From contig CAUYUJ010003891.1 in assembly GCA_963575745.1 (NCBI GenBank), forward strand, positions 1 to 64,000: a DNA stretch of 64,000 nt, given 5' to 3'. Both the position numbers and the translations under genes were made by a program. The DNA is from Prorocentrum cordatum. Its lineage: Eukaryota; Sar; Dinophyceae; Prorocentrales; Prorocentraceae. Shown in pieces: positions 20,032 to 30,969 of this stretch (positions are counted from its first letter, which is position 1; every line of letters begins with the position of its first letter). Below the pieces are notes generated by a model that did no database searches, was not told where the DNA came from, and saw only the letters and a program-made list of their open reading frames with translations.

Positions 20032-20480
20032 AGTGCCCCTCCCACCCCTCCAGGGAGGCCCCGCCTGAGCGAGGAGGGTATCGGAAACCCATACTGTTTA
20101 CATGGTTTCGTGCTCCTCCCACCCCTCCAAGGAGGCCCCGCCTAAGCGAGGAGGGTACCGGAAGCCCATATTATTTACATTGTTTCATGCCCCTCCCATC
20201 CCTCCAGGGAGACCCCGCCTGAGCGAGGAGGGTATCGGAAACCCATACTATTTACATGGTTTCGTGCCCTTCCCGCCTCTCCAGGGAGGGCCCGCCTGAG
20301 CGAGGAGGGTATCGGAAACCCATTCTGTTTACATGGTTTCGAAACCCTCCCATCCCTCCAGGGAGGCCCCGCCTGTTTCGTGCCCCTACCACCTCTCCGG
20401 GGCGGCCCCGTTTGAGCGAGGAGGGTATCGGAAACCGACACTATTTACATGGTTTCGTGCCCCTCCCACTGACATGGGTG
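20032..20480 (+). repeat. 77-base tandem array
   Basis: About six units with the elements CTCCAGGGAGGCCCCGCCTG, AGCGAGGAGGGTATCGGAAA, then CCCATACTATTTACATGG and TTTCGTGCCCCTCCCA. One unit near 20340-20390 is truncated. Two more diverged units follow the GAT tract at 21250-21400. Confidence 0.9.
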
Positions 20481-20574
20481 AGGAGGAAGAGAACATTACC
20501 TATCCATCTCACGTCTTACTCCTCCCACTGAGGAGGGTGAGGAGGAGGGGGAGTTTTGCGATGAGGAAGGCTTC

Positions 20575-21158
20575 ATCATGATGATGGTGATGACGATGGT
20601 TATACTGCTGTTCACGATGACGACGACGATGGCGATAATGGTGATGGACGATGACGATAACGGTGATTATGATGATGATGGTGATGATGCTGATGATGAT
20701 GACGATGATGATGATGATGACGATGATGACAACGATGGCGACGACGACGACGACGACGATGATGATGATGATGATGATGATGATGCAGATGCTGGTGATG
20801 ATGACGATGCCGCTGCTGATGCTGACGTTGCTGGTGCTGTTGATGATGATGACGACGATGATGTTGATGATCGTGACGTCCACGATGATGCGGACGATGA
20901 TGATGCCAAGGACGGTGATGGTGATGATGATGACGATGCTGATGATGATGACGATGGTGGCTACGACGATGATGATGATGACGATGGCGCTGACGATGAT
21001 GATGATCATGCTGATGATGATGAGGATGATGATGATGATGGTTATGATGATGCCGATGATGCTGACGATGATGCTGATGATGATGATGCTGATGATGATG
21101 ACGATGATGCTGATGATGACGACGACGATGCTGGTGATGGTGATGGTGATGGTGATGG

Positions 21159-21190
<32 letters not shown>

Positions 21191-21245
21191 CCGAGGATGA
21201 GGAGGACGAGGAGGAGGAGGACGAGGAGGAGGAGGAGGAGGACTC
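20575..21245 (+). repeat. (GAT)n/(GAC)n expansion nested in the 77-base array
   Basis: Nearly 700 bases of GATGATGAC-type triplets ending in GAGGAGGAC units. 77-base array units occur on both sides, so the tract expanded or inserted within the array. All the long acidic, Met-rich and His-rich frames are by-products. Confidence 0.9.
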
Positions 21246-21639
21246 GCTTGAAGGAGGAGGGTCGCGGACAGCATTACTCTTTACCAGGTTTCGTAGGCCT
21301 CCCCCCTTCCAGCGGGGCCCCGCCAGAGCGAGGAGGGTATCAAGAACCCGTACTATTTACAAGGCTTCGTTTCCTGAACACCTGTCCTCCCTCCTCCTTT
21401 CTTTCGTCTGCCCTCTTCGTGCGTACTTACTCGTTCGATGAGCTTCTCCTTCGTGTTGATGCTGTCGTACCCCATGGGTCCCACGAAACCGTTTATCTTT
21501 ATATGGGGAACTCCGTTTGCATAATTTTACAATTGATTGGACTGCAATCGATTCCACTGGGTTTGCACTTGATTGGCTTGCAATCGATTGGACTGGAACC
21601 GCTCGGGGGGCGCACAGGGCAGCGACGAGGTGGCGGCGA

Positions 21640-21835
21640 CGGGACGGTGACGGCGAGCAAGGAACCGCCAGACCGACCCTCAGGCCAAGACGACGGGCGG
21701 CGACGACGCAGCAAGGGGGGGCGACGGCAAGGACGGAAAAACCAGACCGCCCCTCAAGCCCAGACGACGGGCAGCGACAGGGCGGCAACGGCGAGGAGAG
21801 AGCCGCCAGACCGCCCCTCAGACCCAGCTACTAGG
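21640..21835 (+). repeat. 68-base minisatellite
   Basis: Nearly three units containing ACCGCCAGACCGACCCTCAG, GACGACGGGCGGCGAC and GGCGAGCAAGGAACC, with period close to 68 bases. Confidence 0.75.
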
Positions 21836-21902
21836 AAAGAAAGAAGGCCCCCTAAATGCAAACACTGTTTGGGAAATGTCATGATGTTCAATGATGTTCA
21901 TC

Positions 21903-22281
<379 letters not shown>

Positions 22282-22539
22282 CTATAGTGAGAGGGTGGGA
22301 TGAGCGGAATTGTTGAGGAAGGTTGACAGGAGTTTAAGGGGGTGCGGGAATGTGGTCTTGAACTACTCGCAAATGGCCTTGGCCTTGGGCCTTGCGCCAC
22401 CTCCGTTATGCGAATGACATCGTGTCGAGGTGCAGGGTGCCGTTCGATTCCAAACTTGGCGTTCCGGACCGCGTAAGCGCTGCCGTGAGTCAACCTCTGA
22501 GTCGCCTCGTCTAGCCTCGCGTACTCCTCAACAGATCAA

Positions 22540-23880
22540 TGAACTTTCGCGTGTAGGACGTCCTGAATATGATGGTGGCCGGGCTTGCCCCGGGCGAAAC
22601 AGAAGACTCCGACGTGCCTCCGATTCGTCAGGAACTTAACTTTTCTCATCGTAAACGCGCTCGCCGTGCCAGTGAAGTCCGCGCGCAGCACCGCTGGTCT
22701 ATCAGCGACCTGCCAAGCGAAAACGAAAACATATCCCGCCACTTTCGATGTCTGAGGTCGGCAGGCGGGCACTTGGGCGTGCATGGCCCTGGGAAGGTCT
22801 CATTCCATTCGGGCCCATGAGCGCGGCCGACCAGACAGCCCCCTTCAACCCAGCGAGGAAAAGGTTTCGTGCCTGACCCGTCGATCGCGAAACCAATCTT
22901 CTGCACGTTGGCGCCGATCGTGGAGCTGACCATGTTCCCAGGAGCCGCAGGCGCATCTCATCTATTGCGGTCCACAATCCAAGCCTGCAGCTCAAAGTCC
23001 ATCGGCGGGATGTCGGCATCACGATACCTGAAACACCCGCGTTGCATCATGTGCTAGGCAGGGCTGTCCTGCATTTCTTGCAGCAGCGCCCCGGTGACCT
23101 CAGGTTTTGCCGCGGCTGCCACCACATCTTGCAATGTGCAATCACCTCACCAGTGTGCAGCTGTGCCCGCCGCCCCGCACTTGCACTTCCCGTCCGAAGT
23201 GTCGCCGCACTGCCTGGCCCCTTCCCGCGCCCAGACTCCGTCACGCACGCTGATCATGATGCAGAAATTTTTGCGTCCGTTGCATGTCGTACTCTTTGGT
23301 CTTATCGAGGGCCCCGTAAAATCGAAAGTAACACTCCGCAGCGGATCGCTGAACCAATTTATGCCCAAGACAAAAGAGGTCATGCTGGCATGCCATATTC
23401 TGTACCATCACCCCCTCCAGCATCGGAGGGGTCATCTGCGTGATGTCGACCCCGTCGCCACGATACTTGATCCAGGCCGTACTTGATTCGATGCACCAGC
23501 CAACTTTCTGCACGCACAGCGAAGCCCGTTGGAGAGTTCACCGGGAGATATCCCACTTTGACACGGCACCAGGCGCAGTCACTGCCTGGCCCCACCGAAG
23601 TCCGCGACTCCAGGGTGATCACGTTGGCACCCTCTGATCTCTTGGACGCTATCCACCACATGCATCACCACTGCAGCGCTGGCGCCACCGCCTCACGATT
23701 AGCAGGATCACCAATGAGTGCTGTCTTGGCTGCAGCCGCCGGTACTCAAACCTGGTAGGATTTGCGCTGATTCTGGCACGATCACCGAAACAGTTCCAGG
23801 TCGTTCTCGCTCATGCCGTTGACCTCCAACTCGAATTACACCGCTGGCTTAACATCTGTCCTGTGGATTCGAGCGATCCT
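22540..23880 (-). pseudogene. LINE-2 thumb, Cys-rich patch and RNase H remnants
   Basis: ALIGDPANREAVAPALQW (about 23700) matches the family's post-RT segment. QKVGWCIESSTAWIKYRGDG and ITQMTPPMLEGVMVQNM (23510-23390) follow. Then VWAREGARQCG and DGKCKCGAAGTAAHW (about 23230-23150) form a C.C..AG...H pattern. QKIGFAIDGSGTKPFPRW (about 22900) looks like the start of an RNase H domain (DGSG), and WQVADRPAVLRADFTGTA (about 22700) like a later helix. At least four frames are used. Confidence 0.55.
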
Positions 23881-23899
23881 CTCCGAGGCTTTGACAAGA

Positions 23900-24889
23900 A
23901 TCGCGCGCCTCACCTTGCCGAGCTTCCACCGACTTCTCGTGTACTAGAGCGCTCTCTCGCGATATTTCCCTCTAGTGCCTGGTGCCGCCCTTCTCCTGCC
24001 ACCGGTGTATCCGGCCCCGAAGTAGCTTGTCGAGACACTCGCCGCAACATTACTGACCTTGAGCTCCTTGGCAATGGCAATGCTGATGTCGTGAGCACTG
24101 CTGGCGATGGCAAACTTGCAGTTGCTTCTAGCTCCCATTCCATTGGCCGTCCTGCAACACCCACGGTCTGCTGCAACTGCCTTTAGAATGACCTCCTGCT
24201 TGGTTGTGACTTCCACTCCAAAGCCTGTGTCGTACATGTAAGACGAGACGAATACGAGAAGAATCCATACAGGTGCATCGGTATGTGCCTGTCGTCCTCC
24301 TCTACAGCGTGCGACTTGATGTCTACGTCGGCGTCGACATCGCCTTCAGGAAAGACTAGTGTGGTATGATGTGGTCGGGCACCGTGGTGAGTCTTGGCTC
24401 TGACTATGCGAGGTCCACGCAGTTGATTGTCTTACCAGCTTCACCTGAGGTGTCGGCGCGCCCAGGTGACACAATTTGCCCCTCGCTTCTTCCAAAGGTA
24501 TCGTATCGTAGTCTCTCCTGTGATCGGCCACTAGCGTCGCGGTCAAACGCTCCTGGATCACTGGGACTTCTGTACGAGCTGAAAGAAACCAAGCGCTGTC
24601 GATCGCTGATCTCCCTGCCGCAGCTCCGCAATATCGCTTGGCAATTCGCGATTGTCGGGTCTGTAACTGATATCGACGAGCCCTCTGCCAAACTCTGTAG
24701 GTTGACGGATACAGGGTAATCAAACTATGACCACCCATTGACTTATGTAACGTCGGCAACACCATCCAAGTAAGCTGACGAGGTAGAATACCTATACACT
24801 CGCTTGTTCCCCATCTCAAACTAAGCACGCCTAGTCTTGCATTCGACAGGTGCTGGTAGTGGGAAGGATGAATGCCGTTCAAGCCACTG
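23900..24889 (-). pseudogene. LINE-2 reverse transcriptase
   Basis: The frame ending at 24346 reads SGLNGIHPSHYQHLSNA, RQLTWMVLPTLHKSMGGH, ITLYPSTYRVWQRARR, CGAAAGRSAIDSAWFLSA, then LVADHRRDYDTIPLEEARGK (motif A region, D present). After frame changes the segment 24237-23944 gives YMYDTGFGVEVTTKQEV, then RSNCKFAIASSAHDISIAIA and VSTSYFGAGYTGGRRR, the palm-to-thumb part. The catalytic V-D-D of this family appears as M-Y-D, with the first aspartate replaced by tyrosine. Confidence 0.7.
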
Positions 24890-24924
24890 GAGGTCCGCTT
24901 CAGGAAGGATGCAGAGGCCAGGCT

Positions 24925-25055
24925 TATCAGGAGAGAGGAGAAGGAGAAGAAAGAGGAGGAAAGAGGAGACAGGAGGAGGAGGAGGAAAGGATGATGAGGA
25001 GGAGAAATGATGATGATGATGATGCTGATGCTGATGCTGATGCTGATGCTGATGC

Positions 25056-25098
<43 letters not shown>

Positions 25099-25300
25099 AA
25101 TGATACTGATGATGATACTGATGCTGATGATTGTGATGATGATGCTGATGAGCATGATGCTGCTGATGATGAGGAGGAGGAGGAGGAGCAGGAGGAGGAC
25201 GAGGAGGAGGAGAAGGAGGAGGAAGAGGAGGAGGAGGGAGGAGGAGCAGGAGGAGAAGGGGGAGGAGGAGGTGGAGGAGGGGGAGAGAAGGTTTCCTCGA
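24925..25300 (+). repeat. GAG and GAT microsatellites
   Basis: GGAGAAAGAGGAGG to 25005, GATGATGCTGATG from 25009 to 25165, then GAGGAGGAG to 25290. They bracket the LINE-2 truncation point and the following coiled-coil exon. Confidence 0.9.
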
Positions 25301-25304
25301 CCCC

Positions 25305-25437
25305 GGTCTGCGGCATCGTGACTCGGAAGCGCCGCGGGGGCGCCGCGGCGGCTTCCGCCGCGCGCCCAACGAGGCAGGCCTCCGCCTGCAGGTCTCGGAC
25401 CTGCGCCTCCAGCGCAGCGCTCTCGGTGCGCAGGGCC
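25305..25437 (-). CDS. Coiled-coil exon candidate
   Basis: A pyrimidine tract and CTCACAG precede a minus-strand frame: ALRTESAALEAQVRDLQAEA, then CLVGRAAEAAAAPPRRFRV and TMPQTGVEE. Leucines and alanines at heptad spacing with charged residues between give a classic coiled-coil look. It lies between a CTC array (25445-25705, intron-like upstream) and a GAG array. No partner exon proven. Confidence 0.4.
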
Positions 25438-25444
25438 TGTGAGG

Positions 25445-25705
25445 GAGCCTCCTCCCTCCTCCCTCCCTCCTCCTCCCTCCTCCTCCTCCCTCTCCTCCAT
25501 CCCCTCCCCCTCCCTCCTCCTCCTCTCCTCCTCCCCTCCTCCTCCTCCTCCTCGTCCTCCTCCTCCTCCTCCTCTTGCTCCTCCCTCCTCCTGCTCCTCC
25601 TCCCTCCTCCTCCTCCTCCTCCTCCTCATCATCATCATCCTCCTCCTCGTCCTCGTCCCTCCTCCTCCTCCTCCTCCTCCTCCTGCTCCTGCTCCTCCTC
25701 TCATT
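25445..25705 (+). repeat. (CTC)n and CTCCCT microsatellite
   Basis: CTCCTCCTCC with CCCTCC and ATCATC interruptions. All open frames in it are artefacts. Confidence 0.9.
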
Positions 25706-26111
25706 GAGAGAATCACGACGAAGATGTTTGCCAACGTTCTGCCTCTGCAATGGGGGCCCTCGCTGGGCCCTGGGACGGTCAACCGACACACGGCCCGGGA
25801 GGAGAAGACGGACCCGGGGAAGGGGTCCAGAACCCCGGGGAGCGACGGTCTGACCAAACAGCCAGACGTCGGATGCAGATTCTAGCGCGTCGCGCCGTCC
25901 GCCGCGCTCTCGTGTCTGTGCGTCGGGCCGCCTGGGACTCAGGGCTTGGCCTCCCTTCGCTGGGGAGGGGGGCGGTAACAACAAGCGTTCCCCCCTACGA
26001 CGACGACGATGACGACGACGACAACGACGACGACGTCCCCTCCCCCCCCATTCCTGAAGAGGGTCGACAGGGGGGGAGGGCAGTTCAGGGGAGGAAACAT
26101 GAAACATCAAG

Positions 26112-26280
26112 ACTGAATCGGCGATGCATCGCCAACAGATCGGCCACGTCGGCCACGATGGCGAAACCACGCGCTCCTGGGCGGGGAGGGCTACCGTGCG
26201 CCTGTCGGCGATCAATTGGCGATCAGGGGTCGATGCGCCTTCCCCCCCAGGCCATCCCCCCCCCTGTCGCTGCCCCTGAG
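26112..26280 (+). repeat. ATCGGCGATACATCGCCGA family, copy 2
   Basis: Begins AATCGGCGATGCATCGCC, then CTCCTGGGCGGGGAGGG, then GCGATCAGGGGTCGATGCG and a C-run, matching the copy at 1687 and extending about 60 bases beyond it. Confidence 0.65.
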
Positions 26281-26369
26281 CCTCGTAGTGGCCGGCCCAG
26301 TCCTGCTCGCCAGAGCGCTCTGGCGCGCCGCTCAGCCGAGAGCCGGGGGTCGCTAAGGGCGTCCTTGGT

Positions 26370-26560
26370 CCAAGGATTGATTGTCATTGGAATTGGGGGG
26401 ATTTGAGGGTTCTCACCCTCTTCGGGCTGCCGAGACTCCGAGACGGCCCAAGGGGACCCCAACATCGCCTCGAGGTGGCCCAGGTGGGCCCCAGGTGGGC
26501 CCCGAGACGGCAAAGCGAGCCCAAAGACGGCCCAAGAAGATGCCCACAAGGCGGCCCAGC
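26370..26560 (-). repeat. GGGGCC/CTTGG array with core 1, reverse orientation
   Basis: Reading the minus strand gives CCAAGATGG-type units, then GGCAGCCCGAAGAGGGTGAG and CAATGACAATCAATCC, the same arrangement as 222-302. The flank to 26940 holds no gene I can support. Confidence 0.55.
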
Positions 26561-26940
26561 TTTTCGCTTCGTTTTGAATCCACTGGGCCCTGGATCCCTC
26601 TGGGTCTCGTGAGGCGGCCTTCTAGAGGCCGCGGGCTCTCCGTGGAAGCCCTGGAGACGCCTTTCCTAAGATCCGACGTCAGGAAAAGCATGCAGCATCG
26701 TAGAAGACCTCGACCGGTGCCCTGGGCTCCACCTTTCTGCGGCATCTCGAGCCAGATCTATCCAGGAGAGCCCCCGGGCCCTAAAAACATGGCAAGCTCG
26801 CCCGTTGTGAAACATTACGGCATCAAGACTTCAGGGAGGGGCCCCGGGCCCTCTGGAGGCCTCCTTGGAACTCCTGGAGACGGCCCCGGCCTCCCGAAGG
26901 TGTGACCCTTTCGGTGCGCGGCCCCAGGCTGCCCGGGGTT

Positions 26941-27134
26941 TCGGGAGCGGCAAAGAGGGGGGTGTCCAAGAGGGGGGGGTGCAAATCATGACCGGCGGCA
27001 TGTGCGCGGCCCAGCGGGGGGGCCAGGGACGTAATGAAATAAGAAGAGGCGCCATGAAAACTGAGGAAAAATCATGGCCCGCGCCATGAAATCCACCCCC
27101 CCCTAGTCATCACCCCCCTCTTTTCCGCTCCCGA
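26941..27134. mobile_element. 194-base MITE-like element with 24-base TIRs, copy 1
   Basis: Left end TCGGGAGCGGCAAAGAGG followed by GGGGTG; right end CACCCCCCTCTTTTCCGCTC followed by CCGA. The two ends are reverse complements with one mismatch over 24 bases. Copy 2 at 32347-32540 has the same length and roughly nine in ten bases equal by eye. The interior (GCGGCATGTGCGCGGCCC, ATGAAAAC) has no coding sense. Confidence 0.8.
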
Positions 27135-27694
27135 GGGTGTCGGCCCCGAGCCCGACGGCGGGCCCCACGGGCCGAACCCGAAGAGAAGCACCGGGACTCG
27201 GAAGAAACAGATCGCCGGAGGTCTGCGCAATATTGTGTGACAGTCCTGGGGCCCGGCCAGCGAAGGCCCCCGAGGCCATCCGTCGTGTGAGGTCTCCGCA
27301 GAGACACGATCTCAGGCCCTGGGCTTCGGAGCCTAAGAGACGGGGGTCAGTGCAAACGGGGGTCAGCCAGGGCGCCAGATCCTGCAGGATCCTGCGAAGA
27401 CCCCCTCTGGCTGACCCGGGTTAGGGAGCCGCTCGTGGCCGCGGGGCGGCCGCGCGTTCTGGCTGACCCGGTGCCCGTCGGTGCCCCGAGGGCTGAGGGG
27501 ACAAAAAGAAACCGGTGCCCGTCGGTCAGAAGAAGTGGGTAGAAACACGAAGTAGGAAGGAGCTGGAAGTAGAGTGGGTCCCCACCCTCCCCCTACAGAG
27601 GAAGAAGAAGGGGAAACCACTGGAGCATCGCAGTAGGAAGGTGCTGAAGGTAGACAGGAATATGAAGGTCAACGAATACCTACTTTCAATGACC

Positions 27695-27795
27695 GACGGG
27701 TACCGCTGCTCCCTGGACCTCTCCCAAGGTGCGTTCTGATTCGGATTTCGAGGCGCATCCAGCCGTGGCGACGAGGGCCTCCCAGAAGGCCCCCC
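27695..27795 (+). repeat. TTTCGAGGCG..CAGCCGTGGCGACG repeat, copy
   Basis: GGGTACCGCTGCTCCCTGGA, CCTCTCCCAAGGTGCG, TTTCGAGGCGCATCCAGCCG and GACGAGGGCCTCCCAG. Close to 3643-3745; the first 50 bases also match 1292-1345. Confidence 0.7.
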
Positions 27796-27824
27796 CAATT
27801 GGCGAAAACGAGGCACCGGCAGCT

Positions 27825-28120
27825 ATAGATGAGGAGGAGGAGGAGGAGGAGGAAGAGGAGGAGGCCGGAGGAAGAGGAGGAGGGGGCCGGAGGAGGAGGG
27901 AAGAGGAGAAGGAGGAGCAGGAGGAGGAGCAGGAGGAGGAGGAGGAGGAGGAGGAGGAGGAGGAGGAGGAGGAGGAGGAGGGAGGAGGGAGGAGGAGGAG
28001 GAGGAGGAGGAGAGAGGAGGAGGAGGGAGGAGGAGGGGACGAGGAGGAGGAGGAGGAGGAGGAGGAGGAGGAGGAGGAGAGGAGGAGGAGGAGGAGGAGG
28101 AGGAGGAGGGAGGAGGAGGG
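27825..28120 (+). repeat. (GAG)n microsatellite
   Basis: GAGGAGGAG with GGGAGGAGG interruptions. It abuts the coiled-coil exon candidate at 28215. Confidence 0.95.
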
Positions 28121-28214
28121 CGAGAACGAGGCAAGGGTGGCGGCATCGGTACCAGGCTCCTCCTCTGACGCCCTGGGCCCGGGGCACCCCTAGCAGCACC
28201 CCGAGGAGAGGGCG

Positions 28215-28345
28215 GGGGCGCCGCGCCCTGCAGCTCGCCGAGCTGCTCGCGGAGCAGCGCGGCGCGCTCGAGCTCCAGCCCGCAGGCGCTCCTCCACGTG
28301 GAGGCCTCGTCGGACTCCGCCGCGCGGCGGCGCGCAGGGGGGAGG
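28215..28345 (-). CDS. Coiled-coil exon candidate
   Basis: The minus-strand frame reads RRAAESDEASTWRSACG, then LELERAALLREQLGELQGAA, then PPSPRGAA. LELERAALLREQLGELQ is a strong heptad pattern. The sequence style matches 25305-25437 and 63710-64000, and all are on the minus strand. Confidence 0.4.
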
Positions 28346-28404
28346 CCCCGGGCGATCGAGGAGGGGCCTTCTGCAGACCTCCACCGCTCGGCAGCGCGGA
28401 GAAG

Positions 28405-28556
28405 GCGGGCAGAGGGGAGGAAGGGGGGGCCTCTCAGGAGGCCGCTCCTCAGGGAAGGCGCCGGCCCTGCGTCCACAGGCAAGGCCCGCGCCTGCCGAGG
28501 AGGGGTGCTCTTAAGAGGTCCTCCCCACTCCCCTCACCCCCCTCTGCGCGCGGCCG
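28405..28556. mobile_element. 168-base foldback family, diverged copy
   Basis: Left arm GGCAGAGGGGAGGAAGG and CTCAGGGAAGGCGCCGGCC; right arm GGCCCGCGCCTGCCGAGG and CACCCCCCTCTGCGCGCGGC. Same order as the copies at 30802 and 57935 but with more changes. Confidence 0.55.
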
Positions 28557-28559
28557 AGA

Positions 28560-30800
28560 CGTTCACACTGCACGTCAGAGGCAATCCGCACGGGCGCTCG
28601 AATTGTCGGGGGCGCTCGATGAACGAACTGTCCGGCAGCAAGGGGGGGCATGCGAGGAGGAGGAGCGGCCGCGGAAGCAGCGTACTGACGCATCCCATGC
28701 GTAAAGATTGAATCCTTTTCGGCCTCCGATGGGCCCTCGCTGGGCCAGGGTGTCGGCAAAAATACGGTTCGGGATGAAGAGCGGATCCCGGGGAAGGAGT
28801 CGGGTCTTACAAGGACCCCTAAGAGAAGACACGATACGCTGGATCTTGCCCTGGGAGGCGGCCAAAGAGGCCTCTCGGGAGGATCGGTTCCAAATCGGCG
28901 GGGCGTCAGTACATTGAGGCAGTACTCGAACCCTCGCACACAGGGACTCCTGAGCAAAGACACGATACGCGGGATCTTTGGGCCTTCATCGGCCCCCTGA
29001 GAGGCGGTCCAGGAGGCCTCTCGAGAGGATTGGCTCCAAGTCGACGGGGCGCCAATAAATGACAACATATTCGGGCCCTCGTGCACTTCGGCGGGGTGTC
29101 AGTACATCGGCGAAGTATCCGAACCCTCGCACACTTGAGGGGGATGTTCATCACCCCCCCGCTTCCGAAATAAACGTTGATGTTAGCATCTGTGGTGGTT
29201 TAGGGGTTCGAACATTTCTGTCCACCCATGCCCTCTCCATTGCCGCACCCTCAATCTTAAATTTGGGGGTCTGGGGGGGTATCTTGCGCCGCAAGATTCG
29301 AACCTATCGTCCATGTACGGGCCGCCTCAGAGATGCCGCCCCTCTCGCCCCCCTCGGCCCGCCCCACCACGCAGGAGTGCGATCGATATCCCATCTCCTG
29401 GGCCCCTCCCTTGGGGCCCGTCCGGGCCAACCATGCTCATGACCGAACCGCGCCTCGCCGAGACCGCGAGGTCCAAGACAGGGGTCTACCAAGTGGGGTC
29501 GGAGGCTCACGCCACGTCACCGATGCACCCGGAGATCCGACGTCACGAATAGCATGCAACATCGTGACAAAAACAACCGGCCAAGCAGGAAGGCTGATAA
29601 AGTTTATCGGGATCAGACCCTCCCACATAATCACAAAACACACCAAAAGCATATCTGTTCTTGAAATAGGAAGGCGCTCGAAGTAGATTGGGATCTGGGA
29701 ATTCAAAAATATTTTCTTGTCAACGACCGATGGGTAGCCCTGGACCCAACCTTGCTGCGGCATGCTTCGAGCCGGACCGATCCGTGTGGGCCCCGGGCCC
29801 CGAAGCAGGGCAAAGCCTGACCCTCCGTTGCCGAACAACGGCGACGCGAAGATCTCATGGGATGTTCGTAGACTCGCGCCGAAATTGCCGATGCGTCGGT
29901 GATGCATCCGCGCGGTGCATCGGCGACGCCGGCGTGGAGAAGATTGAGCTCTACATCGAGCCCGTCCTCCGACCTGTGCGCCTTTTTTTTCAGCATGTGG
30001 CTTCCCAAGAGATGCCGACCCCTTCCTCGAGGCCGGCTCTTCATCCTGTCGTGACGGCCCTGAAGCCCGGTCAGGGCCCCCAGAGCAGAGGCCGACAGCG
30101 GCCAAACCCCCTCCGTCACATACGTCGCGAGGGGGTCAGGGCAGGAGGGCCCCCCACGAGGCTTCCCTGGGGCAAGCTCTGCAGGCCGAGATCCTGGTGG
30201 CTCCTTGGCCCGGCATCGGGTCCCGGAGGTCGAGGTCCCAGGGGCAAAACGAGCACTGAGCACAGAGCACATCGTCGGATATCTGGGTTTCGGGGAGGCC
30301 TGGGCAGGGCGCCCCTGGCCCGGTTTTTTATAGCCCTGGGGCCCGATAGCAGGCACCAGAGGCCGAAATCAAAGAAGCACGACGGGATTGCGTCAACATC
30401 AAGGACAGATCACAAGAATGTTTAGAACGATGTGGCATTCCAAAATGGCAAACGAAACGAAGCCCAGCTTTGCAACGAACGTTTATAACAAAACCACTGC
30501 AGCACGAAACGAACAACGAAATGATGCGTTAAAAAATCCAAACGAGCAACGAAACGAATAACTTTTGCGTCCGCGGGCACAAGCGGGCACGATGCTGGTG
30601 CTGGTGTGAATCCAATAAACAGGAGGGGCGGAGAAGGAAGTGCCGCTCAACAAGTGTAATACATCACGGGCGTGCCGAAGATGAGCAGCAATTGCAGGGA
30701 TGCACCATGAGGCGGCCCACGAGGCCGAAGGCAGACAAACACGACAAACCAAACGAAATGCGAGACAGAGGCCCAAACCAAGCCAAACAGCGTTGATTTG
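28560..30800. other. Non-coding stretch with dispersed repeats
   Basis: No gene seen. 28735-28810 and 30010-30075 carry the dispersed GGAAGGGGTC family (the second reversed). 28690-29110 has three related GATACG / ATCCTC..GGCGCC blocks. 29880-29935 has GATGCGTCGGTGATGCATC words. 30410-30570 is rich in the word AACGAAACGAA. The T-loop-like GGTTCGAATC near 29300 (minus strand) was judged not to be a tRNA. Confidence 0.4.
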
Positions 30801-30801
30801 A

Positions 30802-30969
30802 GGCGCGCAGAGGGGGGTAGGGGAAGGGGGGAAGGCTTCTTAGAGGGAGGCTGCTTCGTAGAAGGTGCCAGCCTCACATTGACAGATAAGGCCCGCGCAT
30901 TCTAAGAAGCAGCCTCCTTCTAAGAAACAAAAACCTTCTCCACTCCCCCTGCCGCCCCCTGGCGCGTGG
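30802..30969. mobile_element. 168-base foldback element, copy
   Basis: GGCGCGCAGAGGGGGGTAGG, then GAAGGCTTCTTAGAGGGAGG, CTGCTTCGTAGAAGGTGCC, a short loop, then the complementary arm GCATTCTAAGAAGCAGCC and so on, ending CCCCTGGCGCGTGG. Almost the whole unit can fold on itself. Confidence 0.75.

Larger units (their letters stand above)
22430..24889 (-). mobile_element. LINE-2: truncated non-LTR retroelement, inactive
   Basis: Minus-strand remnant with RT (24889-23900), a thumb/connection region (23880-23240), a cysteine-rich patch (about 23150-23240) and an RNase H-like end (23000-22540). It is 5'-truncated against a GAG/GAT microsatellite at about 24930. The lineage differs from LINE-1: its RT pattern (YRVWQRARR, AAAGRSAIDSAW) is the one I associate with abundant dinoflagellate RT proteins. 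Confidence 0.75.

Noticed and set aside
20578-21441. Acidic 287-residue and Met-rich 550-residue frames
   Set aside because: Products of the GAT/GAC microsatellite joined to unrelated repeat.
24346-25857. 503-residue minus-strand frame as a single gene
   Set aside because: The N-terminal two thirds are microsatellite. Only the last 180 residues are the LINE-2 reverse transcriptase.
29283-29310. tRNA-like GGTTCGAATC on the minus strand
   Set aside because: T stem is weak and no acceptor stem, D arm or A box fits.
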